Shown: positions 7,569 through 14,710 of the stretch, one piece after another | How positions within the stretch are numbered: the first letter of the stretch is position 1 | How the letters are laid out: every line of letters begins with the position of its first letter | DNA from: Candidatus Bathyarchaeota archaeon | GTDB lineage: Archaea > Thermoproteota > CALKCG01 > B24 > JAGTQN01 | Length of the DNA: 16,148 nt | NCBI GenBank assembly: GCA_018396395.1 | Contig: JAGTQN010000018.1 | Location: 5,350-21,497, forward strand | Direction: 5' to 3' | The notes under the pieces: generated by a model | Database searches by the model: none | The model's input: the letters and a program-made list of their open reading frames with translations, nothing else | Told to the model about the DNA's origin: nothing | Position numbers and translations under genes: made by a program

Positions 7569-8450
7569 TCAGTACGTGGCTACGGTTCCTTCATCCCTTA
7601 TCCTATCACATCCCCATCGGAAGACCTTCAGCCCAATAGGTATGAAGATGATCGCATATATCCCTAGGATCGTCAGATCCTTAAGCACATCGGGAGAGGC
7701 TAAGGTTGCTCCTGTAAGGAGGACCCTACGGAGGGCATCAAGGGCATAGGTATAAGGCATAAGCCAGGCAAGGGTCCAAAGGATAGGGTAGTCCTTTAGA
7801 TAGTTCAAGGGGAACAAAACTCCCCCTAGGAATTCGGTAATGCTGGCAAAGAGGAAGGTGAGGGGATCGCCCCTCTTATAGACGAGGATGATTCCGGCTG
7901 CGGTAATTCCGATACCCATATAGCTCGCAACCATGGCGAGTAGGATAACAAGGAAGGATAGGAGGTTTTCGGGGCCAACCATTAAGGGAGTTCTCAAAAC
8001 GAAAATTCCTACGATTAGGACGCCTAGCATGAAGTAGCTGCTCGTTATAAAACCTCGAATAGACTGGCCTATGATGTAAGAGCTTAATCTAATCGGTGAG
8101 GCTATGATGGGTTCGAGGGTCCCCTCCCTCACCTCATGCTGCATGGAATGGCTTATCCTGCTAATGCACATCCAAAGATAGTTCTCAGATGCAATGCCTA
8201 CGAGGGCGAAGGATAGCCAGCTAATGCATCCATAACCAGCCTCCACAAGCCTTTGGGCATCTACCTGAAGCCCCATGAAGAAATACATAATGATGGAGGC
8301 GATGGTACTGAGGGTTTCAGTAATAACCCAGGTTCTGTAGGAAAGGAAGATCTTAAAGTTCGCCCAGAAAACTGCCCATATATGGATAAGATTCGAAGAG
8401 TTATTTCGTCCCTCATCCCTGAAAAGGTCTATGAGATCTTTTAAGTTCAA
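7569..8450 (-). CDS. ABC-2 type exporter permease (first of two)
   Basis: Membrane subunit of 293 residues with about six hydrophobic segments. A cytoplasmic N-terminus (MNLKDLIDLFRDEG) precedes the first helix, and a loop with HEVREGTLEPIIASP is the typical ABC-2 coupling region. GDPLTFLFASITEFLGGVLFPL marks the re-entrant part seen in DrrB/NodJ-like permeases. The start is TTG and overlaps the ATPase stop as TTGA, with GGGGTGA a few bases upstream as ribosome binding site, a tight translational coupling. The product is clearly paralogous to the next permease in the operon. It most likely exports a lipid, drug-like compound or polymer, but no gene in the window points to the substrate. Confidence 0.88.
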   Translation of the reverse strand: MNLKDLIDLFRDEGRNNSSNLIHIWAVFWANFKIFLSYRTWVITETLSTIASIIMYFFMGLQVDAQRLVEAGYGCISWLSFALVGIASENYLWMCISRISHSMQHEVREGTLEPIIASPIRLSSYIIGQSIRGFITSSYFMLGVLIVGIFVLRTPLMVGPENLLSFLVILLAMVASYMGIGITAAGIILVYKRGDPLTFLFASITEFLGGVLFPLNYLKDYPILWTLAWLMPYTYALDALRRVLLTGATLASPDVLKDLTILGIYAIIFIPIGLKVFRWGCDRIRDEGTVATY

Positions 8451-9442
8451 GAAGTTTCACCCCTTGTGAGCCTTACGAAGATATCCTCAAGGCTTGGCTT
8501 CACTTGAAGGATAGATGCTACCTTGACTCCTCGGGATCGGAGCCTCTCGGCAACGATGGGGATGGCTTCATATTCGTCATCTACTTGAAGGCGTATCACT
8601 AAACCATTGGATTCGTTCCTAGTTTCTGAAACCTTCTTTACTATGGATAGATTTGCCAACATGCCAATGATTTCTTCATGGCTCCAACATTCTTTGATCT
8701 CAACCTCTATGGCTTTTATGTCCGTTAGCATATCCCTCAAAATCGATGGAGATGAATCGGCTATGATCCTCCCATCCTTCATGATGGCGATCCTTTCACA
8801 AAGTTGCTCAACTTCATACATATTATGGCTTGTGAAGACGATCGTCTTACCTAGCTCGACACTTAAAGCCTTAAGGAGCTTCCTTGTCTCTACGGCGCTT
8901 ATAGTATCAAGTCCGATGGTTGGTTCATCCATAAAGAGGATAGGGGGATTATGGATAAGGGCTCTGGCAAGCATAACCCTAACTTTCATTCCTGTGGAGT
9001 ATTCCTTGACAAGCTTATGGCGATCTTTACTCAGTTCGAAAAAATCCAAGAGGGCATCGATGCGCTTTTTAGCCAGCTCTCTAGGAACATTCTGTAGATA
9101 AGCGTAGAACTTCAAGTTGTCTTCGGCGTTAAGTCTCCAATAAAGTGATCGTCCTCCAGTTTCTCCATGAAACCATCCGAAGCTGCTTCTAACCTTTTCC
9201 GGTTCCTTTAGAATATCGAAGCCGTTCACAGTAGCCGTTCCTTCAGTAGGTATGATGATCGTACAGAGGATTTTTATGAGGGTAGTCTTTCCAGCACCAT
9301 TCGGACCCAGAAGACCAAAAAACTCACCCCTCCTTACCTTTATGTTAACATGATCCACGGCTTTTACAGAAAGTCTTTTACCCCCTTCCTTTTCTCCCTT
9401 GAAGACCTTTGTCAGATCGAAAGTTTCGACGGTATATTCCAT
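8447..9442 (-). CDS. ABC exporter ATP-binding protein
   Basis: Cytoplasmic ATPase that powers the two downstream permeases. The 331 residues show Walker A GPNGAGKTT (46-54), signature YSTGMKVR (148-155), Walker B ILFMDE (168-173) with EPTIGLD, and the switch histidine in TSH (204-206). The usual Q-loop glutamine region reads FHGETGGRSLYWRL (91-104), where a Glu seems to take the Gln position; a similar pattern is, as I recall, common in DrrA/CcmA-like exporters. A C-terminal extension (about 230-331) with an ACT-like pattern (IEVEIK..., VVxRLQV..., SLEDIFVRLT) matches the regulatory tail of DrrA-type proteins. First gene of a three-gene operon, divergent from thi4 with about 150 bp between. 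Substrate not deducible. Confidence 0.93.
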   Translation of the reverse strand: MEYTVETFDLTKVFKGEKEGGKRLSVKAVDHVNIKVRRGEFFGLLGPNGAGKTTLIKILCTIIIPTEGTATVNGFDILKEPEKVRSSFGWFHGETGGRSLYWRLNAEDNLKFYAYLQNVPRELAKKRIDALLDFFELSKDRHKLVKEYSTGMKVRVMLARALIHNPPILFMDEPTIGLDTISAVETRKLLKALSVELGKTIVFTSHNMYEVEQLCERIAIMKDGRIIADSSPSILRDMLTDIKAIEVEIKECWSHEEIIGMLANLSIVKKVSETRNESNGLVIRLQVDDEYEAIPIVAERLRSRGVKVASILQVKPSLEDIFVRLTRGETS

Positions 9443-9552
9443 AGTTCAGACCTGGCTTCTTGGTAAGTCTCCTTATTGCGATGCTCCTATTTCTACATTA
9501 GCCTTCTTTTTTTCAGAAACTAACCATCATAAAGACTCCCTCGCTTATGAAG

Positions 9553-9560
9553 ATTAATTA
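9553..9560 (+). promoter_or_regulatory. TATA-like box of thi4
   Basis: ATTAATTA lies about 40 bp before the ATG, with AAGGTG (9582-9587) as ribosome binding site 8 nt before it. No TPP-riboswitch core could be recognised in this short leader. Confidence 0.35.
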
Positions 9561-9595
9561 ACACCCATGCCTCCTTTTCGTAAGGTGCTTTTCAT

Positions 9596-10393
9596 ATGGA
9601 TGCGAGGGAGCTTAGGAAAGTCGAGGAAGATCTTATTACGAGGACGATCCTTCGGAAAAGCCTAGACGACTGGATCAACCTTGCTAACACGGATGTTACT
9701 GTCGTAGGGGCTGGTCCCTCGGGCTTAACGGCCGCCCGATATCTCGGGAAAGGCGGATTGAAGGTTGTAGTCTTGGAAAGGCGCCTCTCCTTCGGAGGTG
9801 GAATCGGAGGCGGTGGTATGCTCTTTCATAAAATCGTAGTCCAATCACCAGCTGAGGAGGTCCTAAGGGATTTTGGATGTAGGCTGGAAGAAGTTGGTGA
9901 GGGGTTCTTTGTCGTCGATGCAGCAGAGATGATGGCGAAGCTTGCTACAGGCGCCATTGATGCTGGAGCAAAGGTCATCCTAGGCGTAACGGTTGACGAT
10001 CTTGTTTATAGATCACCTCCTCTTGAGATAAAGGGTGTCGTAGTTCAATGGACTTCTGTCGTCATGGCCGGCCTTCATGTCGACCCTCTAGCCCTTAGGT
10101 CCAAAGCTGTCATCGACTGTACAGGCCACGATGCTGAGGTCCTTTCAGTAGCATCAAGGAAAATTCCTGAACTTCAGCTCGGCATACTTGGGGAGAAAGC
10201 CATGTGGGCTTCCATGGGCGAGGAATGCATCGTAGAAAAGACAGGGGAAGTTTGTCCCGGCCTCTTTGTTGCAGGAATGGCTGTAGCCGCCCTTCATGGA
10301 ACGCCAAGAATGGGTCCCATTTTTGGAGGAATGCTTCTATCAGGAAGAAAGGTGGCAAATCTCATTCTAGGAAAGCTGAAAGGATCCATATGA
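9596..10393 (+). CDS. thi4: Thiazole synthase Thi4 (sulfide-dependent type)
   Basis: Builds the thiazole half of thiamine from NAD and glycine in the cytoplasm. The 265-residue protein has the NAD/FAD-type fold: VVGAGPSGLTAARYL (36-50), acidic ERR (61-63) ending the second strand, and the Thi4 hallmark GGGIGGGGM (67-75). It ends with LFVAGMAVAALHGTPRMGPIFGGMLLSG (223-250). In yeast Thi4 a cysteine in the sequence before 'MDPN' gives up its sulfur and the enzyme dies after one turnover. Here the matching spot is AGLHVDPLAL with His161, as in Methanocaldococcus enzymes that use free sulfide and turn over repeatedly. A paralogous reading as ribose-1,5-bisphosphate isomerase exists in some annotations, but Thi4 is much more likely. 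It has its own promoter and is followed by a small Cys-rich gene. Confidence 0.92.
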   Translation: MDARELRKVEEDLITRTILRKSLDDWINLANTDVTVVGAGPSGLTAARYLGKGGLKVVVLERRLSFGGGIGGGGMLFHKIVVQSPAEEVLRDFGCRLEEVGEGFFVVDAAEMMAKLATGAIDAGAKVILGVTVDDLVYRSPPLEIKGVVVQWTSVVMAGLHVDPLALRSKAVIDCTGHDAEVLSVASRKIPELQLGILGEKAMWASMGEECIVEKTGEVCPGLFVAGMAVAALHGTPRMGPIFGGMLLSGRKVANLILGKLKGSI

Positions 10394-10432
10394 TAGCTCA
10401 GCTTCGTTTATCATCTTTTATCTTCAATTTCA

Positions 10433-10600
10433 ATGGCGGAGAAATCCTTGCCTTCTAACATGCCTTCGTTCTGCTATATTTGCAGGAAGCCTATAGCCCC
10501 CTTCATCTGTAGGAGATGTCTCCGAAGGGTTTGTGCAAATTGCCTATTCCACCATGGTCTCTGCAGGTCTTGTGCTAAGATCTTGATAAGGATAAAATAA
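10433..10600 (+). CDS. Small eight-cysteine zinc-binding protein
   Basis: A 55-residue reading frame (ATG to TAA) with four CxxC pairs: Cys14/17, 26/29, 34/37 and 44/47, plus His40-His41. The spacing (8, 4 and 6 residues between pairs) would suit two zinc ions, either as two knuckle pairs or cross-braced in a B-box/HIT-finger manner. The linker CRRCLRRVCANC and terminal LCRSC resemble tiny archaeal zinc-finger proteins. The first 12 residues lack conserved features, and Met10 (ATG at 10460) is an alternative start. No clear Shine-Dalgarno. It begins 39 bp after thi4 on the same strand and may be cotranscribed. Target (RNA, DNA or protein) unknown. The pattern of eight regularly placed cysteines is very unlikely by chance. 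Confidence 0.72.
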   Translation: MAEKSLPSNMPSFCYICRKPIAPFICRRCLRRVCANCLFHHGLCRSCAKILIRIK

Positions 10601-10642
10601 AAAATCCATAAGTTTCGATTTCATTCTTGTCTCTTATCGAGA

Positions 10643-11773
10643 TCATTTCTGTTTTTCGAATAAACTTCCGATACTTTCGACGATAAAGATTCCGAGAGCC
10701 CAACCCGCTATGACATCGGTAAGCCAGTGGATTCCGTTGTAAAGACTTTGTAGAACGATTAGGAAGCCCAGGATTGATGTTAGAAGCCGCCAAATCCTTC
10801 GCAATCCTTTGTTCCTAATGGAAGGTCTACAGCCAAAAAGAAAAGCCGCGAGGGCGCTATGGGTACTAGGAAAGCCATAGTTTTCCTTTTGAAGGATGGA
10901 GCCTTCTCCGCCATAGAAAGTGCATGGCCTTGGTCTTTGAAAAACGATCTTCAGCGTAATAGTCATCGAAATGATCGTTCCAAGGATGAAGAGGAAGGAT
11001 ACCGTTTTTTTCATATCAGAATTTAAGGCGTGAAGGATTATTATGGGTACGAGAAGAAGGATTGTGAACCAATCGAAGATTCGAAAGACTGGATTCAGCG
11101 CTTCGATGCGATTTGAGGCGAAAAACCAATATGCATCCCTGTCGACTTCTTGGAGAAAATTCAAGGTACTGGTTTCAAAATCGATATATTCGAGGGCTAG
11201 AAGGGAAAGGGCGCTTACCATAGGGATTGTGAAATTGTCATCGATTTTCAGGTTTTCCTTTCGATTGCAAGCTTCAATCGCGGCGGCTAAAAGGACGGCG
11301 AAGAGGGCTGAGAGGGGGCTTATAAAAAAGGAGGCGCCCAGCAAGGCAACAGAAAAGCTTAGAGATGAGCCACGAAGCCTATCCATGAAGGAAGAATTTT
11401 TCGCATAGCCTCTAAGGATCCTTTCAAGGCCTCCTAAACCATCCCCAAGGGAAAGGATAACTATAGAAGAGTAGCCTATGGGATCGGGAAAGATGGATAG
11501 GCATGCGATGACGCCGAGGGAAAGATAAAGGGGAGCCATGGCTGGGCCCTTGGAGACTTCATCGTCCCTCAGAAGGGGATAGTAGAGCCTCATGAGAGGG
11601 GAGGATGCCATCGAAGCCTTTCTCCGAATTCTAAAGTATTCAATCGAGGCATAAAGAACCGAGACGAAAGTAAGAAGGCTTATGACGATGGCCTTCCCTA
11701 AGAGCCCTGACAAAAAGGGTATGAGGACAGAAGCCATATGGACAGATTTTCTGAGGAGCTCCCTCTTCAGTAT
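10643..11773 (-). CDS. Fusion of a CTP-dependent polyprenol/diacylglycerol-kinase-like domain with a PAP2 phosphatase
   Basis: Membrane protein with two opposed activities suggested by sequence. The N-terminal part (first ~180 residues, numbered from ATG 11737) matches the SEC59/DGK1/VTE5 CTP-dependent lipid-kinase family: LLRDDE (55-60), a helix ending SLGDG (96-100), DRLRGSSLSF (119-128) at the 'K.LEGS' position, and IDDNFTIP (165-172). The family motif E-x-x-RK-x-x-H is found as ELLRKSVH just upstream of that ATG in the same frame, so the gene starts earlier. I give 11773 as a minimum; no ATG, GTG or TTG lies between the in-frame stop at 11839 and 11737. The C-terminal part is PAP2: K263-x6-R270-P271, PSTH (290-293), and His337/Asp341. 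The third motif has Ser331 where Arg is expected. Likely substrates are polyprenyl or archaeal isoprenoid lipids and their phosphates. It follows the YjbQ gene closely and may be cotranscribed with it. Confidence 0.8.
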   Translation of the reverse strand: MLKRELLRKSVHMASVLIPFLSGLLGKAIVISLLTFVSVLYASIEYFRIRRKASMASSPLMRLYYPLLRDDEVSKGPAMAPLYLSLGVIACLSIFPDPIGYSSIVILSLGDGLGGLERILRGYAKNSSFMDRLRGSSLSFSVALLGASFFISPLSALFAVLLAAAIEACNRKENLKIDDNFTIPMVSALSLLALEYIDFETSTLNFLQEVDRDAYWFFASNRIEALNPVFRIFDWFTILLLVPIIILHALNSDMKKTVSFLFILGTIISMTITLKIVFQRPRPCTFYGGEGSILQKENYGFPSTHSALAAFLFGCRPSIRNKGLRRIWRLLTSILGFLIVLQSLYNGIHWLTDVIAGWALGIFIVESIGSLFEKQK

Positions 11774-11813
11774 CGATTTTTTGGAAAGCTTTACTTCCGA
11801 ATTGGAATTCTCA

Positions 11814-12248
11814 TCATCTTTGGGATCTAAGTCCCATCACCTGTACGATTACTGTTCTCTGCCTAGCATGGGTATCCGTTTCTATAAAGAATATAGACTG
11901 CCAAGTTCCAAGGAGAAGCTTACCATCCATCAAGGGAATCGTTTGGCTTGAGCCTAGGATAAGGGACCTAAGGTGGGAATGGGCATTCCAAGGATGCCTA
12001 TAGCGATTACCTGAAGGTGCTAATTCCCCTAGAAGCTTTCTTATATCCTCCTGCAGATCCTCAGTAAACTCATTTATGACGAGGATGCCTGTAGCATGGG
12101 GAGCGAAGACATGGATTATCCCATCCCTTATCCCCGATTTTCCTACGACTTCAAGGATTCGATCTGTTAGATCTATGAAGTCTACAGGTCCCTTGGTAGA
12201 GAATTTTATCGCCTCGCTAAAGATACCGAACTCTCCGTAGCCTTTCAT
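11814..12248 (-). CDS. yjbQ: YjbQ/UPF0047 family protein
   Basis: A 144-residue cytoplasmic protein of the UPF0047 group. Family motifs are visible: HVFAPHATGILVINEF with the conserved H-x-T/S region, the NRYRHPWNAHSHLRSLILGSS block holding the clustered histidines of the presumed metal site, and LGTWQSIFFIETD near the C-terminus. Members form trimers, and an E. coli member (YjbQ) has been reported to have a weak thiamin-phosphate-synthase activity; the main role remains unsettled. The start at ATG 12248 is preferred over the TTG one codon earlier, because AAGGTG lies 8 nt before it. The stop overlaps ATGATGA, which suggests coupling to the next gene. A thiazole-synthase gene lies about 1.4 kb away, a hint but not proof of a thiamine link. 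Confidence 0.88.
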   Translation of the reverse strand: MKGYGEFGIFSEAIKFSTKGPVDFIDLTDRILEVVGKSGIRDGIIHVFAPHATGILVINEFTEDLQEDIRKLLGELAPSGNRYRHPWNAHSHLRSLILGSSQTIPLMDGKLLLGTWQSIFFIETDTHARQRTVIVQVMGLRSQR

Positions 12249-12326
12249 CAAGCCATCACCTTGCCTTTCAGTTTCCTTATCTTTTTTAAAAAAATCCGAG
12301 GGAAAGGGGATTGGGAATTGCTTCCC

Positions 12327-13100
12327 TTATCCGCGGCCGATAATTCCCTTTAAAAATCCTGCAAACCTCGGAACAGCCAATAAGGGATCATCAGCTCCCT
12401 CATATTCTATCGATAAATAACCCTTGTAATCAGCTTGCCTTAGAGTTTCAAGGATTCTAGAGTACTCCCGTTTCAAATCCTCAGCCGATAGCGACTCGAA
12501 TACTTTGGCATGAACATTGACCGCATAGGGCGCCGTTCTGCGAATCTCCTCATGAAAGTTAACCCTGTAGTTGCCCGTATCCAAGGTTACCCTCAGCCAT
12601 TCAGAGTCGACATTCTTTAAGATTCTAAGGACCTGTTCGGCAGTTTCGGTGATGCCTCCATGGTTCTCAAGGGCTAAGATAATGCCCCTTTCCTCTGCAT
12701 ACTTGACGCATTCCCTGAGGGCATCCACAGTCCACCGGAAGGCATCTTCCTCCTTATAGCCTTCGGGAACCTTTCCTGCAAAGACCCTGAGACATGGAGC
12801 CCCAAGGCGGAAGGCAACATCGATCCAATATTTTACAAGGCCTACCTGCTCCCTACGCTTCCCTTCTTCTGGAAGGCAGAAGTTGTTCCCAACGGCAACA
12901 CCCGAGATGTCTAGGCCATGAAGGAAGGCTGAACGCTTCAGATGATTTAGGAAGCTTTCCTCCGTCTTAGGAAAATAGTAAGCTGTGAGCTCGATGCCGT
13001 CGAGGCCAATCTCGTAGCAATGATTTATGAAGTTATCGAGGCTCATGGCACCGGATGAAAGATACTTCCTGTAGGAATAGGCAGTAGATCCGATTTTCAT
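12327..13100 (-). CDS. Sugar phosphate isomerase/epimerase-like TIM-barrel protein
   Basis: Xylose-isomerase-like (AP-endonuclease-2 fold) TIM barrel, 257 residues from the ATG at 13100. Metal-binding positions are in place: Glu in LALENHGG, Asp/His region LDTGNY, His in NVHAK, and Glu in SIEYEG. The N-terminal KIGSTAYSYRKYL and GLDGIELTAYYFP are typical first and second strands. The family includes sugar isomerases, epimerases such as tagatose/psicose 3-epimerase, hydroxypyruvate isomerase and inositol enzymes; sequence alone does not choose among them. A GTG at 13112 would add MINE, but that GTG is itself part of the AAGGTG ribosome binding site 9 nt before the ATG, so the shorter start is better. 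Same strand as its neighbours, spaced 67-80 bp. Confidence 0.87.
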   Translation of the reverse strand: MKIGSTAYSYRKYLSSGAMSLDNFINHCYEIGLDGIELTAYYFPKTEESFLNHLKRSAFLHGLDISGVAVGNNFCLPEEGKRREQVGLVKYWIDVAFRLGAPCLRVFAGKVPEGYKEEDAFRWTVDALRECVKYAEERGIILALENHGGITETAEQVLRILKNVDSEWLRVTLDTGNYRVNFHEEIRRTAPYAVNVHAKVFESLSAEDLKREYSRILETLRQADYKGYLSIEYEGADDPLLAVPRFAGFLKGIIGRG

Positions 13101-13179
13101 TTCGTTAATCACCTTGGGAAAACCAATTCGCCGACGGGTAAAAAGTTTTTATCAGAGAAAGGAAGCCCTATGCCCCTAT

Positions 13180-14466
13180 TTAAGAAACCTTAAGCCTTCC
13201 TAGCTCATCGGCAAGGATAGGAAGGAATGTTCCAACATCCGAAATAACTATAACAGCCTGGGCTGTTCCTCGATCCAAGAGCTTTGTCGCCACAGCAGGA
13301 TTGATATCGACCAAAACAACCTTTACTGTGGAAGGAAGGAGATTGGCGACGGCTATGGAATGGAGCATTGTCGCGAGCATGAGAACCATGCTAGCTCCCT
13401 TTAGAAGCTCCCTGTATCTTTGCTGGGCCTCGACAACATCCGTTATTACATCCGGAAGGGGACCATCATCCCTGATGGAGCCTGCCAAGGCGAATGGGAC
13501 GCCGTTGACTATACATTCATACATGATGCCACGCTTAAGGATGCCCTGCCTTACAGCTTCCTTAAGGGAACCTGCCTTTATGATCTCGTTGATGGCTGCT
13601 ATGAAGTTCCTGTTCCCTAAGAGAGTGGAGGAGCCATCTTCAAGGGATACGCCAAGGCTAGTCCCGTAGAGGGCTAACTCTGCATCATGGACGGCAAGGG
13701 CGTTTCCGGAGAGGAGGGCATCCACATACCCCAATCGTATCATCTTGGCCAAGGCTTCGGCTGCTCCTGCATGGACAACGGCTGGACCAGCTACCAAGAC
13801 GATCCTTCCTCCGTTCCTCTTTACCTCAGCCATGTCCTGAGCGATTCGGCGGACAATGGGAGGGGATGGCTTCTCGGAAGAAGCCCTACTTCCCATGAAT
13901 TGAAAGATGCCCGTTCCTTCCCTTGGATATTCGGGAGGCTTTACCTTTATTCCAGAGTCGCCAAGGACCACCAAATCTCCTTTCCTTATCTCCCTGATGG
14001 ATTTACAGTAGGCACGCATCTTTTCTGGTTCTATTACTATGACTTTGTCCATGGCTAGATTCTCGACAGGTATCCATTCTCCCTTGAAGTAAACCCAGGT
14101 AGGGTGATTGGATGTTGAATAGAAACCATCAGGGAGAATCGAATCCCTAGGAGCAGGTTCCCATCGAACCTCTGTAATCCTAGGCTTTGTAGCTCCCAGC
14201 CTCAGAAGCTCCTCTAGCATAAGGCTTAGATGGGCTTTATTCCTACCTTTTACGAGAAGCCTTGCGTAACTTGTCTCATGCTTTCGCTTTCCGATGCGAA
14301 ATTCGATAACCTCAAAGTCTCCTCCAAGGTCCATGATCCTATCAAAAATCTTTGTGAGAATCATGGAGTCTATCAAATGTCCCTCGACTTCAAGCTCTTG
14401 TGAAAGGATCTCCGAGGTATCTTCCGTAGCTTCAGATCCCCTATGACGAGAGTCCCGCTCCTCCAA
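13180..14466 (-). CDS. TIGR00300 (LOR/SDH domain) protein, probable archaeal ornithine cyclodeaminase
   Basis: A 428-residue cytoplasmic protein of the archaeal LOR/SDH-like family. The N-terminal domain (about 24-125, ELEVEGHLIDSMILTKIFDRI...) has the ferredoxin-like pattern of the family. The C-terminal NAD-binding part contains IVLVAGPAVVHAGAAEALAKMI, LLSGNALAVHDAELALYGTSLG and VLVDINPAVATKLLDRG. From memory, a Methanococcus member and the C-terminal domain of a cyanobacterial arginine-catabolic enzyme convert ornithine to proline and ammonia with NAD; the same role here is inference. The first 22 residues are polar and probably not conserved. TTG at 14466 is the first start in a frame with a TATA-like sequence about 40 bp upstream (14505-14514), so the exact start is uncertain. 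Separated from AlaX by 244 bp, so likely its own promoter. Confidence 0.8.
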   Translation of the reverse strand: MEERDSRHRGSEATEDTSEILSQELEVEGHLIDSMILTKIFDRIMDLGGDFEVIEFRIGKRKHETSYARLLVKGRNKAHLSLMLEELLRLGATKPRITEVRWEPAPRDSILPDGFYSTSNHPTWVYFKGEWIPVENLAMDKVIVIEPEKMRAYCKSIREIRKGDLVVLGDSGIKVKPPEYPREGTGIFQFMGSRASSEKPSPPIVRRIAQDMAEVKRNGGRIVLVAGPAVVHAGAAEALAKMIRLGYVDALLSGNALAVHDAELALYGTSLGVSLEDGSSTLLGNRNFIAAINEIIKAGSLKEAVRQGILKRGIMYECIVNGVPFALAGSIRDDGPLPDVITDVVEAQQRYRELLKGASMVLMLATMLHSIAVANLLPSTVKVVLVDINPAVATKLLDRGTAQAVIVISDVGTFLPILADELGRLKVS

Positions 14467-14710
14467 TTCCTGTCCAACCTTTGCTACCTTAGCCTTTCCA
14501 AGGGAAAAATATAGGACTCATAGAAGCAATCTTCTATTAAAGCCTTAAGGAGATTCGATGAATGTTTGAAACATATATGGAATCTAATGCTCCGAGAAAC
14601 TGCGAATTCGATAAGGGAAGGGAAGGGAAGATTATAAAAGCCGCTAAACCCCTTCAGTAAACTCAAAAGCCTTGTTGAGAAAAAGGGCTTAAACAAGAAA
14701 AAGCCCATAT

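Noticed and set aside
8607..9101. 164-residue plus-strand frame opposite the ABC ATPase
   Set aside because: Shadow of the ATPase gene; its sequence has no recognisable family and its presence is explained by codon bias on the other strand.
9443..9595. TPP riboswitch upstream of thi4
   Set aside because: The gap is too short and lacks recognisable thi-box core sequences.
14484..14708. 74-residue minus-strand frame between alaX and the TIGR00300 gene
   Set aside because: Composition is low-complexity and Phe-rich with no recognisable domain. The region also contains a GGGAA triple repeat and the downstream gene's promoter.
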